A model generated the notes under the pieces. That model had not been told where the DNA came from. It saw only the letters and a list, made by a program, of their open reading frames with translations, and made no database searches. Source: Octadecabacter temperatus (GTDB lineage Bacteria > Pseudomonadota > Alphaproteobacteria > Rhodobacterales > Rhodobacteraceae). From it: a stretch of 64,000 nt of DNA. Where the stretch lies: positions 2,418,001 to 2,482,000 of the forward strand of contig NZ_CP012160.1 in assembly GCF_001187845.1 (NCBI RefSeq), given 5' to 3'. The translations under genes were made by a program, and so were the position numbers. Position 1 is the first letter of the stretch; every line of letters begins with the position of its first letter. Positions 1-9,164 of this stretch are shown here, in pieces.

Positions 1-570
1 TTTGACGCAAACCGCGACGGGTTTGTCATTGCAGGTGGCGGCGCGATGGTGGTTCTGGAATCCCTAGATGGTGCCCTAGCACGCGGCGCGAAAATCTACG
101 CCGAAGTCACGGGCTTTGCGGCCACATCAGACGGCGCTGATATGGTTGCCCCGTCCGGTGAAGGCGGCGAACGTGCGATGCGTGGTGCACTGAAAACCCT
201 GCCCGAAGGCCGCGAAGTCAGCTACATCAACGCCCACGGCACATCCACGCCAGTTGGTGACGTTGGCGAAGTCGAAGCCGTGCGCCGTGTCTTTGGCGAA
301 GGTTCCACACCCCCAATTTCATCCACCAAATCCATGACGGGTCATTCCCAAGGCGCCACGGGCGCGCAAGAAGCCGTCTATTGCTTGCTGGCGCTACAGG
401 GCGATTACATCATCCCGTCCATCAACGTCGAAACGCTGGACCCAGCGCTCGACCCATCCGAAATCGCGACCGAATTCAAAGCCGACGCAGGCCTCGACAC
501 GGTCATGACAAATTCCTTCGGCTTCGGGGGCACGAATGGCTCTATGTTGCTGTCAAAGTATAAAGGGTAA
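1..570 (+). CDS. fabB: 3-oxoacyl-ACP synthase I, C-terminal part (5' end outside window)
   Basis: Frame 1 is open from the first base, so this is the 3' part of a beta-ketoacyl-ACP synthase cut by the window edge. About 189 residues remain of a protein normally near 405. Visible active-site pieces are AHGTSTPVGD (first catalytic His) and KSMTGHSQGATG (Lys plus second His); the nucleophilic Cys would lie upstream. The glycine-rich FGFGGTNGS tail is typical of the family. The enzyme condenses malonyl-ACP with acyl-ACP and in proteobacteria is needed for unsaturated fatty acids. It ends 3 bp before fabI, matching the fabA-fabB-fabI arrangement known in alphaproteobacteria, so fabA probably lies just outside the window. 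Confidence 0.93.
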   Translation, partial: FDANRDGFVIAGGGAMVVLESLDGALARGAKIYAEVTGFAATSDGADMVAPSGEGGERAMRGALKTLPEGREVSYINAHGTSTPVGDVGEVEAVRRVFGEGSTPPISSTKSMTGHSQGATGAQEAVYCLLALQGDYIIPSINVETLDPALDPSEIATEFKADAGLDTVMTNSFGFGGTNGSMLLSKYKG

Positions 571-573
571 GCC

Positions 574-1365
574 ATGACCATCGACATGAACGGAAAACGC
601 GGCCTCATTATGGGCGTCGCCAACAACCGCTCCATCGCTTGGGGTATCGCAGAGGCGATGCACAAAGCCGGCGCAGAGCTTGCGTTTTCATACCAAGGTG
701 AAAGCCTGCTAAAGCGCGTTGGCCCATTGGCCGAAAGCGTTGGATCAGACACATTGGTCGAAGCGGACGTGATGGATGATGCGTCTCTTGATACCTGTTT
801 CCAGACGCTGAAAGACAAATGGGGCAAGATTGATTTTGTCGTCCACGCAATCGCCTATTCCGACAAAAACGAGCTGACAGGCCGTGTATCTGACACAACC
901 CGCGCCAATTTCACCAACTCGATGGCGATCAGTTGCTACAGTTTCATTGATATCGCGAAGCGTGCGGCGGAGATCATGCCGGACGGCGGCACATTGCTGA
1001 CGCTGACCTATGAAGGCAGCCAACGCATCACGCCGAATTATAACGTCATGGGTGTTGCTAAGGCGGCACTGGAATCCGCGACCCGCTACCTGGCCGCCGA
1101 CCTCGGCCCACAGCAAATCCGCGTAAACGCGATTTCCCCCGGGCCGATGAAAACGCTCGCTGGTGCGGCAATCGCAGGCGCTCGTCGTACGTTCAAATAT
1201 GCCGAAGCAAACGCACCTATGCGCCACAACGCGACACTGGATGCGGTGGGTGGCACGGCTGTTTATCTGGCGTCTGATGCGGGCGCTTGTACGACTGGGG
1301 AAATCATTCACGTCGATAGCGGCTTGCACGTCATGATGATGCCGGCGTTGGAAAATCTCGGTTAA
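574..1365 (+). CDS. fabI: enoyl-ACP reductase (NADH)
   Basis: 263 residues, full length for FabI. It is a short-chain dehydrogenase fold: N-terminal GVANNRSIAWGIA cofactor loop, then the catalytic Tyr and Lys in YNVMGVAK (Y-x6-K, the FabI spacing), then RVNAISPGPMKTLA. It reduces trans-2-enoyl-ACP, the last step of each fatty-acid elongation cycle, in the cytosol. The 3-bp gap after fabB indicates one transcript. The canonical Y-x6-K and full length make a FabI call much safer than a generic SDR call. Confidence 0.95.
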   Translation: MTIDMNGKRGLIMGVANNRSIAWGIAEAMHKAGAELAFSYQGESLLKRVGPLAESVGSDTLVEADVMDDASLDTCFQTLKDKWGKIDFVVHAIAYSDKNELTGRVSDTTRANFTNSMAISCYSFIDIAKRAAEIMPDGGTLLTLTYEGSQRITPNYNVMGVAKAALESATRYLAADLGPQQIRVNAISPGPMKTLAGAAIAGARRTFKYAEANAPMRHNATLDAVGGTAVYLASDAGACTTGEIIHVDSGLHVMMMPALENLG

Positions 1366-1369
1366 TCCA

Positions 1370-2173
1370 GTGATCAGTCCTGTTGTTTTCCTATTCTGCG
1401 CTATCGCAGCGTGCCTTGGCACCATCTACGCATTGCGCGGCGGCTGGACGTCGCCCCTGAAGACAACAATCATCGGGCTTGATCCACAAGGCTTGGGCAT
1501 CTCGGCGCTTGCAGTGATCCTCGCCGTTGTGTTTTTCGGGCCGGTATTTGGCTTGTCGATTATTCTTGTCGTTGTGATCCACGAATTCGGCCACGTCGCA
1601 GCGTTTCGTGTGGCGGGCCACCATGATGCATCCTTCCGACTGGTGCCGCTACTTGGCGGCTATGCGATCTCAAATCGCCCCGTCGACACCCAAGAAGAAG
1701 ACGTTTTCATCACCTTGATGGGCCCTGCGATCTGCCTTGCGCCGATGTTGTTGGCCTATGCATTGGCACAGATTTCGCTTACAACGTTTCCGGCGGCCTA
1801 CTATCCGCTTGTGACATTCGCGAGCATTTCGGGCGCCCTGAACTTTTTCAATCTCTTGCCAATTTGGCCACTGGATGGCGGCAAGCTTACCGCGTCGATC
1901 ACATCCGTTTTCCACGACCGCGCACCGTTCTACATCTTTGCGACGACCTCTGCTCTTATCGGGTTGGTGGCATTGCTGTCGCAGTCGTTTTTCTTGGTGT
2001 TTCTGGTCATCATGACGGTTCAACACCTTATGCAAACTGGCGGCGGCGATGGGCGTGCGCCGTACCGGCGGATGTCCAAGAAACGTGCGCTGATTTGCTT
2101 AGGCGCGTGGCTGTTCACCGCGGCAGCCCTGTTTATGGGTGGGATCGCCACGATCACCCGTTTCGTAGGCTAA
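1370..2173 (+). CDS. site-2-protease-type (M50) membrane metalloprotease
   Basis: 267 residues starting at GTG, 5 bp after fabI. The zinc motif HEFGH lies near residue 70 inside a hydrophobic segment, and the third-ligand motif NLLPIWPLDGG lies near residue 165, both hallmarks of M50 intramembrane proteases. About six hydrophobic segments are visible and no PDZ domain is present, so it belongs with the small S2P-like group rather than RseP. These proteases cut within membranes; the substrate cannot be inferred. It shares the tail of the fab cluster but no functional link is evident. It overlaps the 3' end of the convergent AraC-type gene by 4 bp. Confidence 0.85.
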   Translation: MISPVVFLFCAIAACLGTIYALRGGWTSPLKTTIIGLDPQGLGISALAVILAVVFFGPVFGLSIILVVVIHEFGHVAAFRVAGHHDASFRLVPLLGGYAISNRPVDTQEEDVFITLMGPAICLAPMLLAYALAQISLTTFPAAYYPLVTFASISGALNFFNLLPIWPLDGGKLTASITSVFHDRAPFYIFATTSALIGLVALLSQSFFLVFLVIMTVQHLMQTGGGDGRAPYRRMSKKRALICLGAWLFTAAALFMGGIATITRFVG

Positions 2174-3156
2174 GCCTGACCGCTACGCCAATCACTTGGC
2201 GCGACACCAACGACCCGCAAAAATTCACGGTTGAAGTTGGACTTCGTGTTAAAGCCTGACGCAAGCATCGCGTTTGTGACGCTTTCACCAGCAACCAATG
2301 CATCCTGCGCCGCCTTGATCCGCGCAGCGTTAATGTAGCGCGATACGTTTTCACCCGTGACTTTGTTGATCGCCGTCGAAAGCTGTTTTACCGGAATGAT
2401 CAAACGCCGTGATAGGCGTGACAGAGTCAGGTCAGGGTTTAAATACAGCTGCTCACCCGCCATCAACTTATCCAAACGCGCCACGATTTGTGTGTCGAGT
2501 TCTGTTATCTCTTGTTCGGGAGTTTCGTCTTCTTCAGATGGGGCATTCTCTAGCGCCCCAGAAAGGCTCAACGCGCCGATGACCAGCAACATTGCGCTGG
2601 AATAGATAGAGATGATCCAAGGCTGCAAATGCGCGGCCCCCAATATTTGGACTGCGACGATTAAAACATCAGTGAACGCCGACCCAATAAGCGCCACTCC
2701 GATGATCGTCCAAATCCGGCCCGGAAGATCACCCGCATCCAACCGCAACCGTGGCAAGGCATCTGCCCCCTTCAGGCTACGCCACAAAATGGCAATCCCA
2801 TACCCGACGAACAAGGCGGGTATCAGCGTGTCGAGCAAGTATGGTTGCGTCACCAACGCACCAACGGCCAGCAACGGCCCCGCCATATGCACCAAGTCAG
2901 ACCGCTGAAAATTCCGAACTGCCGTCGTTTGAAACGCCACCCACGCCATCGCAGGAACAAACGTTGCAATAATCGGCTGCAACACAAGCGTCCCCGGAAC
3001 GCGATAGTGCTGGGCCATCGAAATAATCACTCCCTGCACCGCGCAAAGTGCCAGCAGTAAAACCAGCGGCCCGTGGCGACGATCAACCAACCACATGCGC
3101 AACAACAGGAACCCCAGCACAAGCGAGCTGATCAATGGGATGGGCAAACTGGGCAT
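2170..3156 (-). CDS. membrane-anchored AraC-family transcriptional regulator
   Basis: 328 residues. The N-terminal 205 or so form about seven hydrophobic helices; a short acidic linker (about 208-220) leads to an AraC-type double helix-turn-helix at about 225-328, including SRYINAARIKAAQDAL and GFNTKSNFNREFLRVVG. This layout, a 7TM-like sensor fused to AraC DNA-binding, is known in bacteria but its signal is usually unknown. A good ribosome site (GGAGAA) precedes the ATG. It is transcribed divergently from the secreted hydrolase at 3298, and the 141-bp spacer holds direct repeats that suit AraC half-sites, so control of that hydrolase is a reasonable inference. Confidence 0.85.
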   Translation of the reverse strand: MPSLPIPLISSLVLGFLLLRMWLVDRRHGPLVLLLALCAVQGVIISMAQHYRVPGTLVLQPIIATFVPAMAWVAFQTTAVRNFQRSDLVHMAGPLLAVGALVTQPYLLDTLIPALFVGYGIAILWRSLKGADALPRLRLDAGDLPGRIWTIIGVALIGSAFTDVLIVAVQILGAAHLQPWIISIYSSAMLLVIGALSLSGALENAPSEEDETPEQEITELDTQIVARLDKLMAGEQLYLNPDLTLSRLSRRLIIPVKQLSTAINKVTGENVSRYINAARIKAAQDALVAGESVTNAMLASGFNTKSNFNREFLRVVGVAPSDWRSGQA

Positions 3157-3197
3157 CTACACGTTCTCCGGCGTGAAACTGTTTCAGCCAACTTGGT

Positions 3198-3271
3198 CCT
3201 AAAACCGGTTCTTGGCGACCTCAAACCGATTTCAGGTCGCGCAAAATGTGCCCGCCCCCTCAAATCGGCTC
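3198..3271 (+). promoter_or_regulatory. direct repeats, candidate AraC-type operator
   Basis: Three related 14-mers lie in the divergent promoter region: CCTAAAACCGGTTC at 3198, CCTCAAACCGATTT at 3219 and CCTCAAATCGGCTC at 3258. The first two are 21 bp apart, two helical turns, as expected for direct-repeat AraC half-sites. They sit between the AraC-type gene and the hydrolase. The assignment to this regulator is inference from position. Confidence 0.5.
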
Positions 3272-3297
3272 ATCACTTCAACAAACGGAGAACAGAC

Positions 3298-4368
3298 ATG
3301 AACCGCCCGCTTATCCTTATTACCGCCGCCGTCCTTGGCACTGCTGCCGTCGCCACGGCGGCACTTACAACAACAGGTTTTAGCCTCACACCAAAGCCGA
3401 TCGTCGCCTCTGAGATGCCAGGTTACACCCCACTAACCTTCAACGCCCCCCACCACGGGCGCGATGTACTTGGGGCGATCTACTATCCTGCTGCGACAGG
3501 TGGGCGTGCATTTACGATGGCCGAGAACGGCGTTTTCATCGGTGTCGAGGTGGTCGAAGAAGCCCCCATTCGCGCAGGCGACCACCCTGTGGTCCTTCTA
3601 AGCCACGGCATGGGTGGCAACATCCGCTCATTGACTTGGATGGCTGCCGAACTGGCTGATCGTGGCGCCATCGTTATCGCCGTGAACCACCCTAATTCCA
3701 CATGGGGCGATTTTGATATCGTCAAAGGCATGGATCACTGGACACGCGCCCAAGACCTAAGCGTCGCCCTTGATGCGGCGCTTGCAACGCCCCTGTTGCA
3801 GGACCACGTTGATATGTCGCGCGTGATGGCAGCGGGGTTTTCCTATGGCGGTTGGACAGCGTTGTCCCTTGGCGGCATGACGGGCAACCATGCGGGCTAT
3901 CTCAACCATTGTGAGGTTTACAGTGACGCCTCAAGCCATTGCAGCGACTTGCTCGAAGCAGGCGCAGGCCTCGCGTCCGTATCTGCCGACGATTGGAACG
4001 CATCCTACGCCGACCCGCGAGTCACCCATGTCTTCGCTCTGGAACCCGGATTAACATGGGGGCTTGAGGCGTCCGACACCGCTGACCTTGTCGACAACGT
4101 CAGCATGATCAGCCTTGGCGCTGGCGATGATCGCTTGGTCGCGACAGATTACGACACCAGTGGCCTTACCGCGATGTTACCCGATGCCAGCGTTAAGAAC
4201 ATCGCACCCGCCTTCCACTTCACGGCCCTACCTCTGTGCAAGCCAATGGGCGCCGCGATCTTGGTTGAGGAAAACGACGACCCAGTTTGCACAGACCCAG
4301 AAGGCGCGGATCGGTCATTGACCCACACGCAGATCATTGACCGTGTCGCGCAGGACTTGGGGCTGTAA
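3298..4368 (+). CDS. secreted dienelactone-hydrolase-like alpha/beta hydrolase
   Basis: 356 residues. The ATG at 3298 is chosen because AACGGAGAACAG lies just upstream and a clean signal peptide follows (MNRPLILITAAVLGTAAVA); the longer open frame upstream has no such signal. The oxyanion region LLSHGMGG is near residue 100 and the nucleophile motif is GFSYGG near 183, both typical of the predicted dienelactone hydrolases (COG4188-like). Several cysteines in the C-terminal half fit a periplasmic protein with disulfides. The substrate is unknown. Divergent from the AraC-type regulator, which may control it. Confidence 0.75.
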   Translation: MNRPLILITAAVLGTAAVATAALTTTGFSLTPKPIVASEMPGYTPLTFNAPHHGRDVLGAIYYPAATGGRAFTMAENGVFIGVEVVEEAPIRAGDHPVVLLSHGMGGNIRSLTWMAAELADRGAIVIAVNHPNSTWGDFDIVKGMDHWTRAQDLSVALDAALATPLLQDHVDMSRVMAAGFSYGGWTALSLGGMTGNHAGYLNHCEVYSDASSHCSDLLEAGAGLASVSADDWNASYADPRVTHVFALEPGLTWGLEASDTADLVDNVSMISLGAGDDRLVATDYDTSGLTAMLPDASVKNIAPAFHFTALPLCKPMGAAILVEENDDPVCTDPEGADRSLTHTQIIDRVAQDLGL

Positions 4369-4383
4369 ACGTCCCGCAAACGC

Positions 4384-4416
4384 AATCGGGCCGCGCAATC
4401 ACTGCGCGGCCCGATT
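4384..4416. terminator. bidirectional hairpin terminator
   Basis: A perfect 13-bp stem (AATCGGGCCGCGC at 4384-4396, its complement at 4404-4416) with a 7-nt loop lies between two convergent genes, the hydrolase and slyD-like. Flanking T runs are short, so strength is uncertain. Confidence 0.75.
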
Positions 4417-4434
4417 CAATTCGCTTCAGATCGC

Positions 4435-4872
4435 TTACGCTGTCTTTATCGAAATCATCTCAATCGCGAAGGTCAGATCCTTGCCTGCGAGCATGTGGTT
4501 CGCGTCCAGCGTAACTTCAGTGTCGTTCAGCTCAACGACAGTCACTGGCATCACGTGCTGCCCATCTGGGGATTGCATTTGCAACGTCAGCCCCATCTCT
4601 AGCGGAATGTCCGCTGGGATTTGCTCACGCGGGATGGACTGGCGGTTTTCAGGGTTGATCGCGCCGTAGGCTTCTTCACATGGAATTTCGACAACCTTTT
4701 TGTCGCCGACTTTCATGCCTGGAATTGCTTTGTCCAAACCGGGGATGATCTGGCCCGAACCAACCATGAATTCCAACGGGTCACGGCCATCGCTGGAATC
4801 AAACGTTGTGCCGTCTGCCAATGTGCCGGTGTAGTGAATGGCAACCGTGTCGCCTGATTTAACTTCGCTCAT
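4435..4872 (-). CDS. FKBP-type peptidyl-prolyl isomerase, SlyD-like
   Basis: 145 residues. FKBP strand motifs are split by an inserted chaperone flap: VAIHYTGTLADGTTFDSS at the start, GSGQIIPGLDKAIPGM near 38, then the insert-in-flap region from about 68 to 115, and a C-terminal strand. That order is the SlyD/FKBP-16 type. The histidine-rich metal-binding tail of E. coli SlyD is missing, as in many alphaproteobacterial members. It catalyses proline isomerisation and assists folding in the cytosol (no signal peptide). Transcribed alone. Confidence 0.88.
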   Translation of the reverse strand: MSEVKSGDTVAIHYTGTLADGTTFDSSDGRDPLEFMVGSGQIIPGLDKAIPGMKVGDKKVVEIPCEEAYGAINPENRQSIPREQIPADIPLEMGLTLQMQSPDGQHVMPVTVVELNDTEVTLDANHMLAGKDLTFAIEMISIKTA

Positions 4873-4966
4873 AATATGTCCTGTCTGGAATTGGGTGATT
4901 TCGCGCGCTGCCTAACAATCGCACCCCAAGATTGCAAATCAGCCTTTAACGCGGCACCATACCCGC

Positions 4967-5362
4967 ATGACCCAACCTTTCGCCTCGCCTGCTGTCCGCG
5001 ACGCTTTTGCGGCTTTCCCTCAGCCTGCGCATGACACGCTTATGTCGCTGCGTGCGATGATCTATGAAATCGGGGAAACCCTGCCCATTGGGCGCATAGA
5101 AGAATCGACGAAATGGGGGCAGCCATCCTACGCGACGCCGAAAACCAACCTCGCCACTCCGATCCGGCTTGGACTGTCAAAGGCCGGGGATCCGGCGGTC
5201 TTCACCCATTGCCAGACCACCGTGATGAGCGACTTTCGCGCCCTCGCCCCAGCGAACATGGCGTTTGATGGTAATCGCGCCGTGCACCTACCCGTCCATT
5301 CGCCGCCTAATCTGAACGAACTCGCCCCTCTTATCCGCGCAGCACTCACTTACAGGCTTTGA
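4967..5362 (+). CDS. DUF1801-domain protein
   Basis: 131 residues resembling the DUF1801 / YdhG-like family: the IEESTKWGQPSYA core near residue 44 is the recognisable motif, followed by a small beta-rich region. Members are small cytosolic proteins of unclear role, structurally compared to frataxin-like folds. No partner gene is obvious. It ends 54 bp before the next start and may be co-transcribed with it. Confidence 0.7.
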   Translation: MTQPFASPAVRDAFAAFPQPAHDTLMSLRAMIYEIGETLPIGRIEESTKWGQPSYATPKTNLATPIRLGLSKAGDPAVFTHCQTTVMSDFRALAPANMAFDGNRAVHLPVHSPPNLNELAPLIRAALTYRL

Positions 5363-5416
5363 GGCTTTCCAAGCCCGAAGTTGCATGCCAAGCTGTTCCC
5401 AACAGAAAGGTTGCCC

Positions 5417-6094
5417 ATGACAATCACCACCTGCATTTTTGACGCCTACGGAACCCTGTTTGATGTGGACGCTGCTGCGCGCAACGTCGCCAAAGAACCG
5501 GGCCAATCGCAATTGGCCGCCGTCTGGGGGACTTTGTCTGCGGACTGGCGTGCAAAGCAGCTGGAATATTCATGGCTACGCGCGATTGCAGGCCAGCACA
5601 TTCCGTTCTGGCAAGTCACCCAGGATGCACTTGATTGGGCCTTGGATAACAACGGCTTGCACGACAACGCCCTGCGCGCCAAATTGCTCTCGGTTTACAA
5701 AGAACTGCCAGCGTTCCCCGAAGTTCCCGCCATGTTGAAGGCGCTAAAGGAAAAGGACGTCAACATCGCGATCTTGTCCAACGGCTCGCCCGATATGCTG
5801 GTTAGCGCCGTGCGCTCGGCTGGGATCGGCGAATATCTGGATGATGTTTTGTCCGTCGAAGAGGTCGAAATCTATAAACCACATCGCCACGTGTACGATC
5901 TGGTTTGGGACCGCTTTGATGTGCCGCAAACCGAAGTTTTGTTTGCCTCATCTAACGGCTGGGACGCGGCTGGCGCTGCCGGTTATGGTTTTGGTACCGT
6001 TTGGGTGAACCGCGCGGACAAACCCCAAGACCGCCTTTGGGCCGCACCACACCGCACGCTCAAAGACCTTAGCACAATTCCCGATTTGGTCTGA
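5417..6094 (+). CDS. haloacid dehalogenase, type II
   Basis: 225 residues from the ATG at 5417, preferred to an upstream in-frame ATG because AGAAAGG precedes it at good spacing and the HAD motif then starts at residue 4. Motifs in order: FDAYGTLFDV (Asp nucleophile), ILSNGSPDML, the Lys in EIYKPHRHVYDL and SSNGWDAAGAAGYGF, which is the L-2-haloacid dehalogenase signature rather than a phosphatase one. It would convert L-2-haloacids to D-2-hydroxyacids. Its stop overlaps the next start (TGATG), so it is translationally coupled to the hydrolase. Confidence 0.85.
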   Translation: MTITTCIFDAYGTLFDVDAAARNVAKEPGQSQLAAVWGTLSADWRAKQLEYSWLRAIAGQHIPFWQVTQDALDWALDNNGLHDNALRAKLLSVYKELPAFPEVPAMLKALKEKDVNIAILSNGSPDMLVSAVRSAGIGEYLDDVLSVEEVEIYKPHRHVYDLVWDRFDVPQTEVLFASSNGWDAAGAAGYGFGTVWVNRADKPQDRLWAAPHRTLKDLSTIPDLV

Positions 6095-6909
6095 TGCCTC
6101 ACTTTACGGCACAGGACAGCACGCGACTTTATTACACTGACACGGGCGAAGGTTTGCCCGTGCTGGCGCTTGCAGGGTTAACCCGTAACACTGCGGACTT
6201 TGACCATGTGGCCCCACATCTGAATTGTCGGCTTATCCGAATGGATTACCGTGGGCGCGGCCAGTCTGATTGGGCGGATCCTGCAAGCTACACAATTCCC
6301 CAAGAAGCCCAGGATGCGATCGCGCTGCTCGATCATCTGAACATCGAAAAAGCAGGTATTCTTGGAACGTCACGTGGTGGCCTTATCGGAATGGTCCTCG
6401 CTGCAACGGCCAAAGATCGGCTTTTGGGCGTCGCCCTCAATGACATTGGACCCCACATCGAAGCGGCGGGCCTGTCCGTGATCAAAGACTACATTGGCCG
6501 CAATCCCGTTCAGAAAACCCACGAAGACGCGGCCGCATTTCGCGCCAAGGCGTGGTCTCACTTTAAGGGCGTCCCGATGGATCGTTGGTTAGCAGAAGTT
6601 GCTGCCCATTATGACGAAACACCAGACGGCCTTGTCATCAAATACGACCCGAAGCTCGCCGACACTGTGCTCGCCGCCAGCACCAACCTTGCCCCTGATC
6701 TCTGGCCCGTTTTTGACGCGATGGCCGGCTTGCCTTTGGCCATTCTGCGCGGCGATGCGTCGGACCTGCTATCCACCACCACATTCGAAGAAATGCGTAA
6801 CCGCCGCCCCGATGCACACGCCGCGACCGTTCTGGGCCGTGGCCACGTCCCGTTTTTGGACGAACCAGAATCCTTGGGCGTTCTTAACGACTGGATCCTA
6901 TCCCTATGA
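6094..6909 (+). CDS. alpha/beta hydrolase
   Basis: 271 residues, cytosolic. Fold landmarks: MDYRGRGQSDW near residue 50, nucleophile elbow GTSRGG near residue 91, the acid region ILRGDASDLL near 218 and the catalytic His in GRGHVPFLDEP near 249. The substrate cannot be told. It lies between a dehalogenase and a PLP lyase with 1-bp and 4-bp overlaps, so the three probably form one operon. Confidence 0.8.
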   Translation: MPHFTAQDSTRLYYTDTGEGLPVLALAGLTRNTADFDHVAPHLNCRLIRMDYRGRGQSDWADPASYTIPQEAQDAIALLDHLNIEKAGILGTSRGGLIGMVLAATAKDRLLGVALNDIGPHIEAAGLSVIKDYIGRNPVQKTHEDAAAFRAKAWSHFKGVPMDRWLAEVAAHYDETPDGLVIKYDPKLADTVLAASTNLAPDLWPVFDAMAGLPLAILRGDASDLLSTTTFEEMRNRRPDAHAATVLGRGHVPFLDEPESLGVLNDWILSL

Positions 6910-7877
6910 ACATCGATATGATCCGCGCTGCTGCCAAACGCTTGGACGGCCACGCCCGTCGCACGCCTTTGCTGTCTTCCCCGTTCTTAGATAAAATCGC
7001 GGGCCGCAAAGTGTTTATCAAACCCGAGTGTTTGCAGCACACCGGCAGCTTCAAATTCCGTGGCGGTTGGTCTGCGCTCAGCGCTATGGATCCCGAAAAA
7101 CGCGCCAAAGGCGTCATCGCCTATTCCAGCGGCAACCACGCACAAGGCGTCGCGCTGGCGGCTGCCCGACATGGCACAACATCTGTCATCATCATGCCAG
7201 CTGATGCACCGCAGCTGAAAATCGAAAACACCAAGGCCCTCGGCGCTGAAGTGGTTCTTTATGATCGCGATACGGAAGACCGCGACGAAATCGGCGCGCG
7301 TATCGCGCAAGATCGCGACCTCACCCTCGTTAAACCATTTGATGACCCGATGGTCGTCGCCGGCCAAGGCACGTGCGGCCTTGAGATTGCGCAAGACGCG
7401 AATGCGCTTGGCATTGAGAACGCCGATGTTTTAGTCTGCTGCGGCGGTGGTGGTTTAACGTCCGGCATCGCGCTCGCGTGCGAAGCAGACGCCCCGACCT
7501 TGCGCGTTCGCCCTGTCGAGCCCGAAGGCTTTGACGACGTTGCACGTTCTCTTCGCTCTGGTGGGATTGAACGCAACAATCAAACGTCCGGCAATATCTG
7601 CGATGCCATCATCACCCAACAACCCGGCGATTTGACCTTCCCGATCATGAAACGTCTTTGCGGGCCCGGCCTTGTCATCAGCGAAAAAGAAGCACTTCAA
7701 GCGATGGCACAAGCATTCTTGCGCCTCAAACTGGTCGCTGAACCCGGCGGCGCGGCTGCCCTTGCTGCAGCCCTCTATCGCAAAGATGAAATCAGTGGCG
7801 ATGCCGTTATCGTGACGATCACCGGCGGCAACGTCGACCCAGCCCAATTCGCGCAGGCCCTCGACACGCTAACCTAA
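6906..7877 (+). CDS. PLP-dependent threonine/serine dehydratase family protein
   Basis: 323 residues, fold-type II PLP enzyme. The Schiff-base Lys is in GSFKFRGG near residue 46, the cofactor-substrate loop is SSGNHAQG near 73 and the phosphate-binding glycine loop is CGGGGLTSG near 180. The length without a C-terminal ACT domain fits the catabolic threonine dehydratase / serine racemase / hydroxyaspartate ammonia-lyase group, not biosynthetic IlvA. It deaminates a hydroxy amino acid to a 2-oxo acid; exact substrate unresolved. Start overlaps the hydrolase stop by 4 bp. Confidence 0.85.
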   Translation: MNIDMIRAAAKRLDGHARRTPLLSSPFLDKIAGRKVFIKPECLQHTGSFKFRGGWSALSAMDPEKRAKGVIAYSSGNHAQGVALAAARHGTTSVIIMPADAPQLKIENTKALGAEVVLYDRDTEDRDEIGARIAQDRDLTLVKPFDDPMVVAGQGTCGLEIAQDANALGIENADVLVCCGGGGLTSGIALACEADAPTLRVRPVEPEGFDDVARSLRSGGIERNNQTSGNICDAIITQQPGDLTFPIMKRLCGPGLVISEKEALQAMAQAFLRLKLVAEPGGAAALAAALYRKDEISGDAVIVTITGGNVDPAQFAQALDTLT

Positions 7878-7946
7878 CCTGTGTTTGCTTCTGTTTCTTA
7901 AATATCCCCGCCGGAGGCTCCCCTCCTCAACTGAAAGACGCCCGAC

Positions 7947-9164
7947 ATGACCCGTTTCACCATCGCCAGTTTCAACGTCAAAAACCTCATCGGAGCGGAT
8001 AAGGAATATTACGAATTCCAAAAATACACGCCCGAAGAATACGCGTGGAAACAAGACTGGATGGCAGATCAACTGCTGACGATGGATGCTGACATCGTGG
8101 GCTTTCAGGAAATTTTCGAAGAAGACGCCCTTAAGGACGTCATCGCAGAGGCCGACGCCCTTGGTCAGGCGTCAAACGCGGCCTCGATCCCAGACAAGTC
8201 CAAGCGCTACCATCGCAAGGCCATTTTCCGCAAACTCGCCTACACGCCCTACGGCACAGGCGGGCTGGCCTTTGCACCTAACACGGCGGACACCGGCGAA
8301 GCGGGCAAGCGCCGCCCTGGCCTAGCGATCGTTTCACGTTTTGGGTTTGTCGGCACACCGGAGGTCATTCAGGACCTCCCCGAACCGCTCGAAATTCCGT
8401 TCTCCGCGTTGCGCGGTTCTGATGGTGACGACGACGCAGGTCACTATCGCCTGAGCCGCCTTTCGCGCCCGATCCTAAAGGCGCGTATTCCGGTTGGTGA
8501 GCAGGTCGTAACTGTCTTCAATTGCCACCTGAAATCCAAACTCGGCGAACTTATCACGCCTGCTGGGGCAGACTTCCCGCCCGCCGCTGACCTAACGCAA
8601 TACGATGCCGCTGCCCGCGCGATGGGGTCACTCCGTGCCGCCCTGCGTCGCATGGCTGAAGCATGGGTTCTGCGCCGTGAAATCATCGCAGAGCTTGAGG
8701 CTGGGAACCCCGTCATGGTTTTGGGTGACTTCAACGATGGGGAACATGCTGTGTCCTCTGAAATCATCTCTGGCGAGGTTCCGTTCAAAAACTACTCGTG
8801 GATGCTGCGCCATGATGCGCAAACTGGTCGCGACCGGTATTCCAAGACCGAAAACCTGCAAATCCGCGAGGCCATCAATCGTGTGCGCCTGCATTCCGCT
8901 GAAAAGCTATTCGTACGCAAATCATCCCGCGATATGGTTTATACGTCCGCCTTTGGTGGCAATTTTGAATCCATCGACCAAATTTATATGTCGAACCATT
9001 TCCACCCTGACGACAAAGATAAGATCGGCGAAATGGAATACTTCTCGGTACTAAACGACCACCTCACAGATGGCTCCCATGCAGAAGCGCCCTACAACAA
9101 ACTCGCATCTGACCACGGCCAGATCATCGCGCATATGGTGATGGGTGACGATGACGACGCATAA
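7947..9164 (+). CDS. endonuclease/exonuclease/phosphatase family protein
   Basis: 405 residues, EEP (DNase I-like) fold without a signal peptide. Motifs: ASFNVKNL at the N-terminus, DIVGFQEIFEE with the metal-binding Glu near residue 55, VLGDFNDGEH near 260 and the terminal SDHGQI His. The long middle insertion is unlike exonuclease III. It could cleave nucleic acid or a phosphoester; nothing in the context decides. It overlaps the following lactonase gene by 20 bp. Confidence 0.75.
   Translation: MTRFTIASFNVKNLIGADKEYYEFQKYTPEEYAWKQDWMADQLLTMDADIVGFQEIFEEDALKDVIAEADALGQASNAASIPDKSKRYHRKAIFRKLAYTPYGTGGLAFAPNTADTGEAGKRRPGLAIVSRFGFVGTPEVIQDLPEPLEIPFSALRGSDGDDDAGHYRLSRLSRPILKARIPVGEQVVTVFNCHLKSKLGELITPAGADFPPAADLTQYDAAARAMGSLRAALRRMAEAWVLRREIIAELEAGNPVMVLGDFNDGEHAVSSEIISGEVPFKNYSWMLRHDAQTGRDRYSKTENLQIREAINRVRLHSAEKLFVRKSSRDMVYTSAFGGNFESIDQIYMSNHFHPDDKDKIGEMEYFSVLNDHLTDGSHAEAPYNKLASDHGQIIAHMVMGDDDDA

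Noticed and set aside
3073..3297. Upstream extension of the secreted hydrolase
   Set aside because: It would run through the AraC coding end and the operator repeats, and would bury the signal peptide; ATG 3298 has a good ribosome site.
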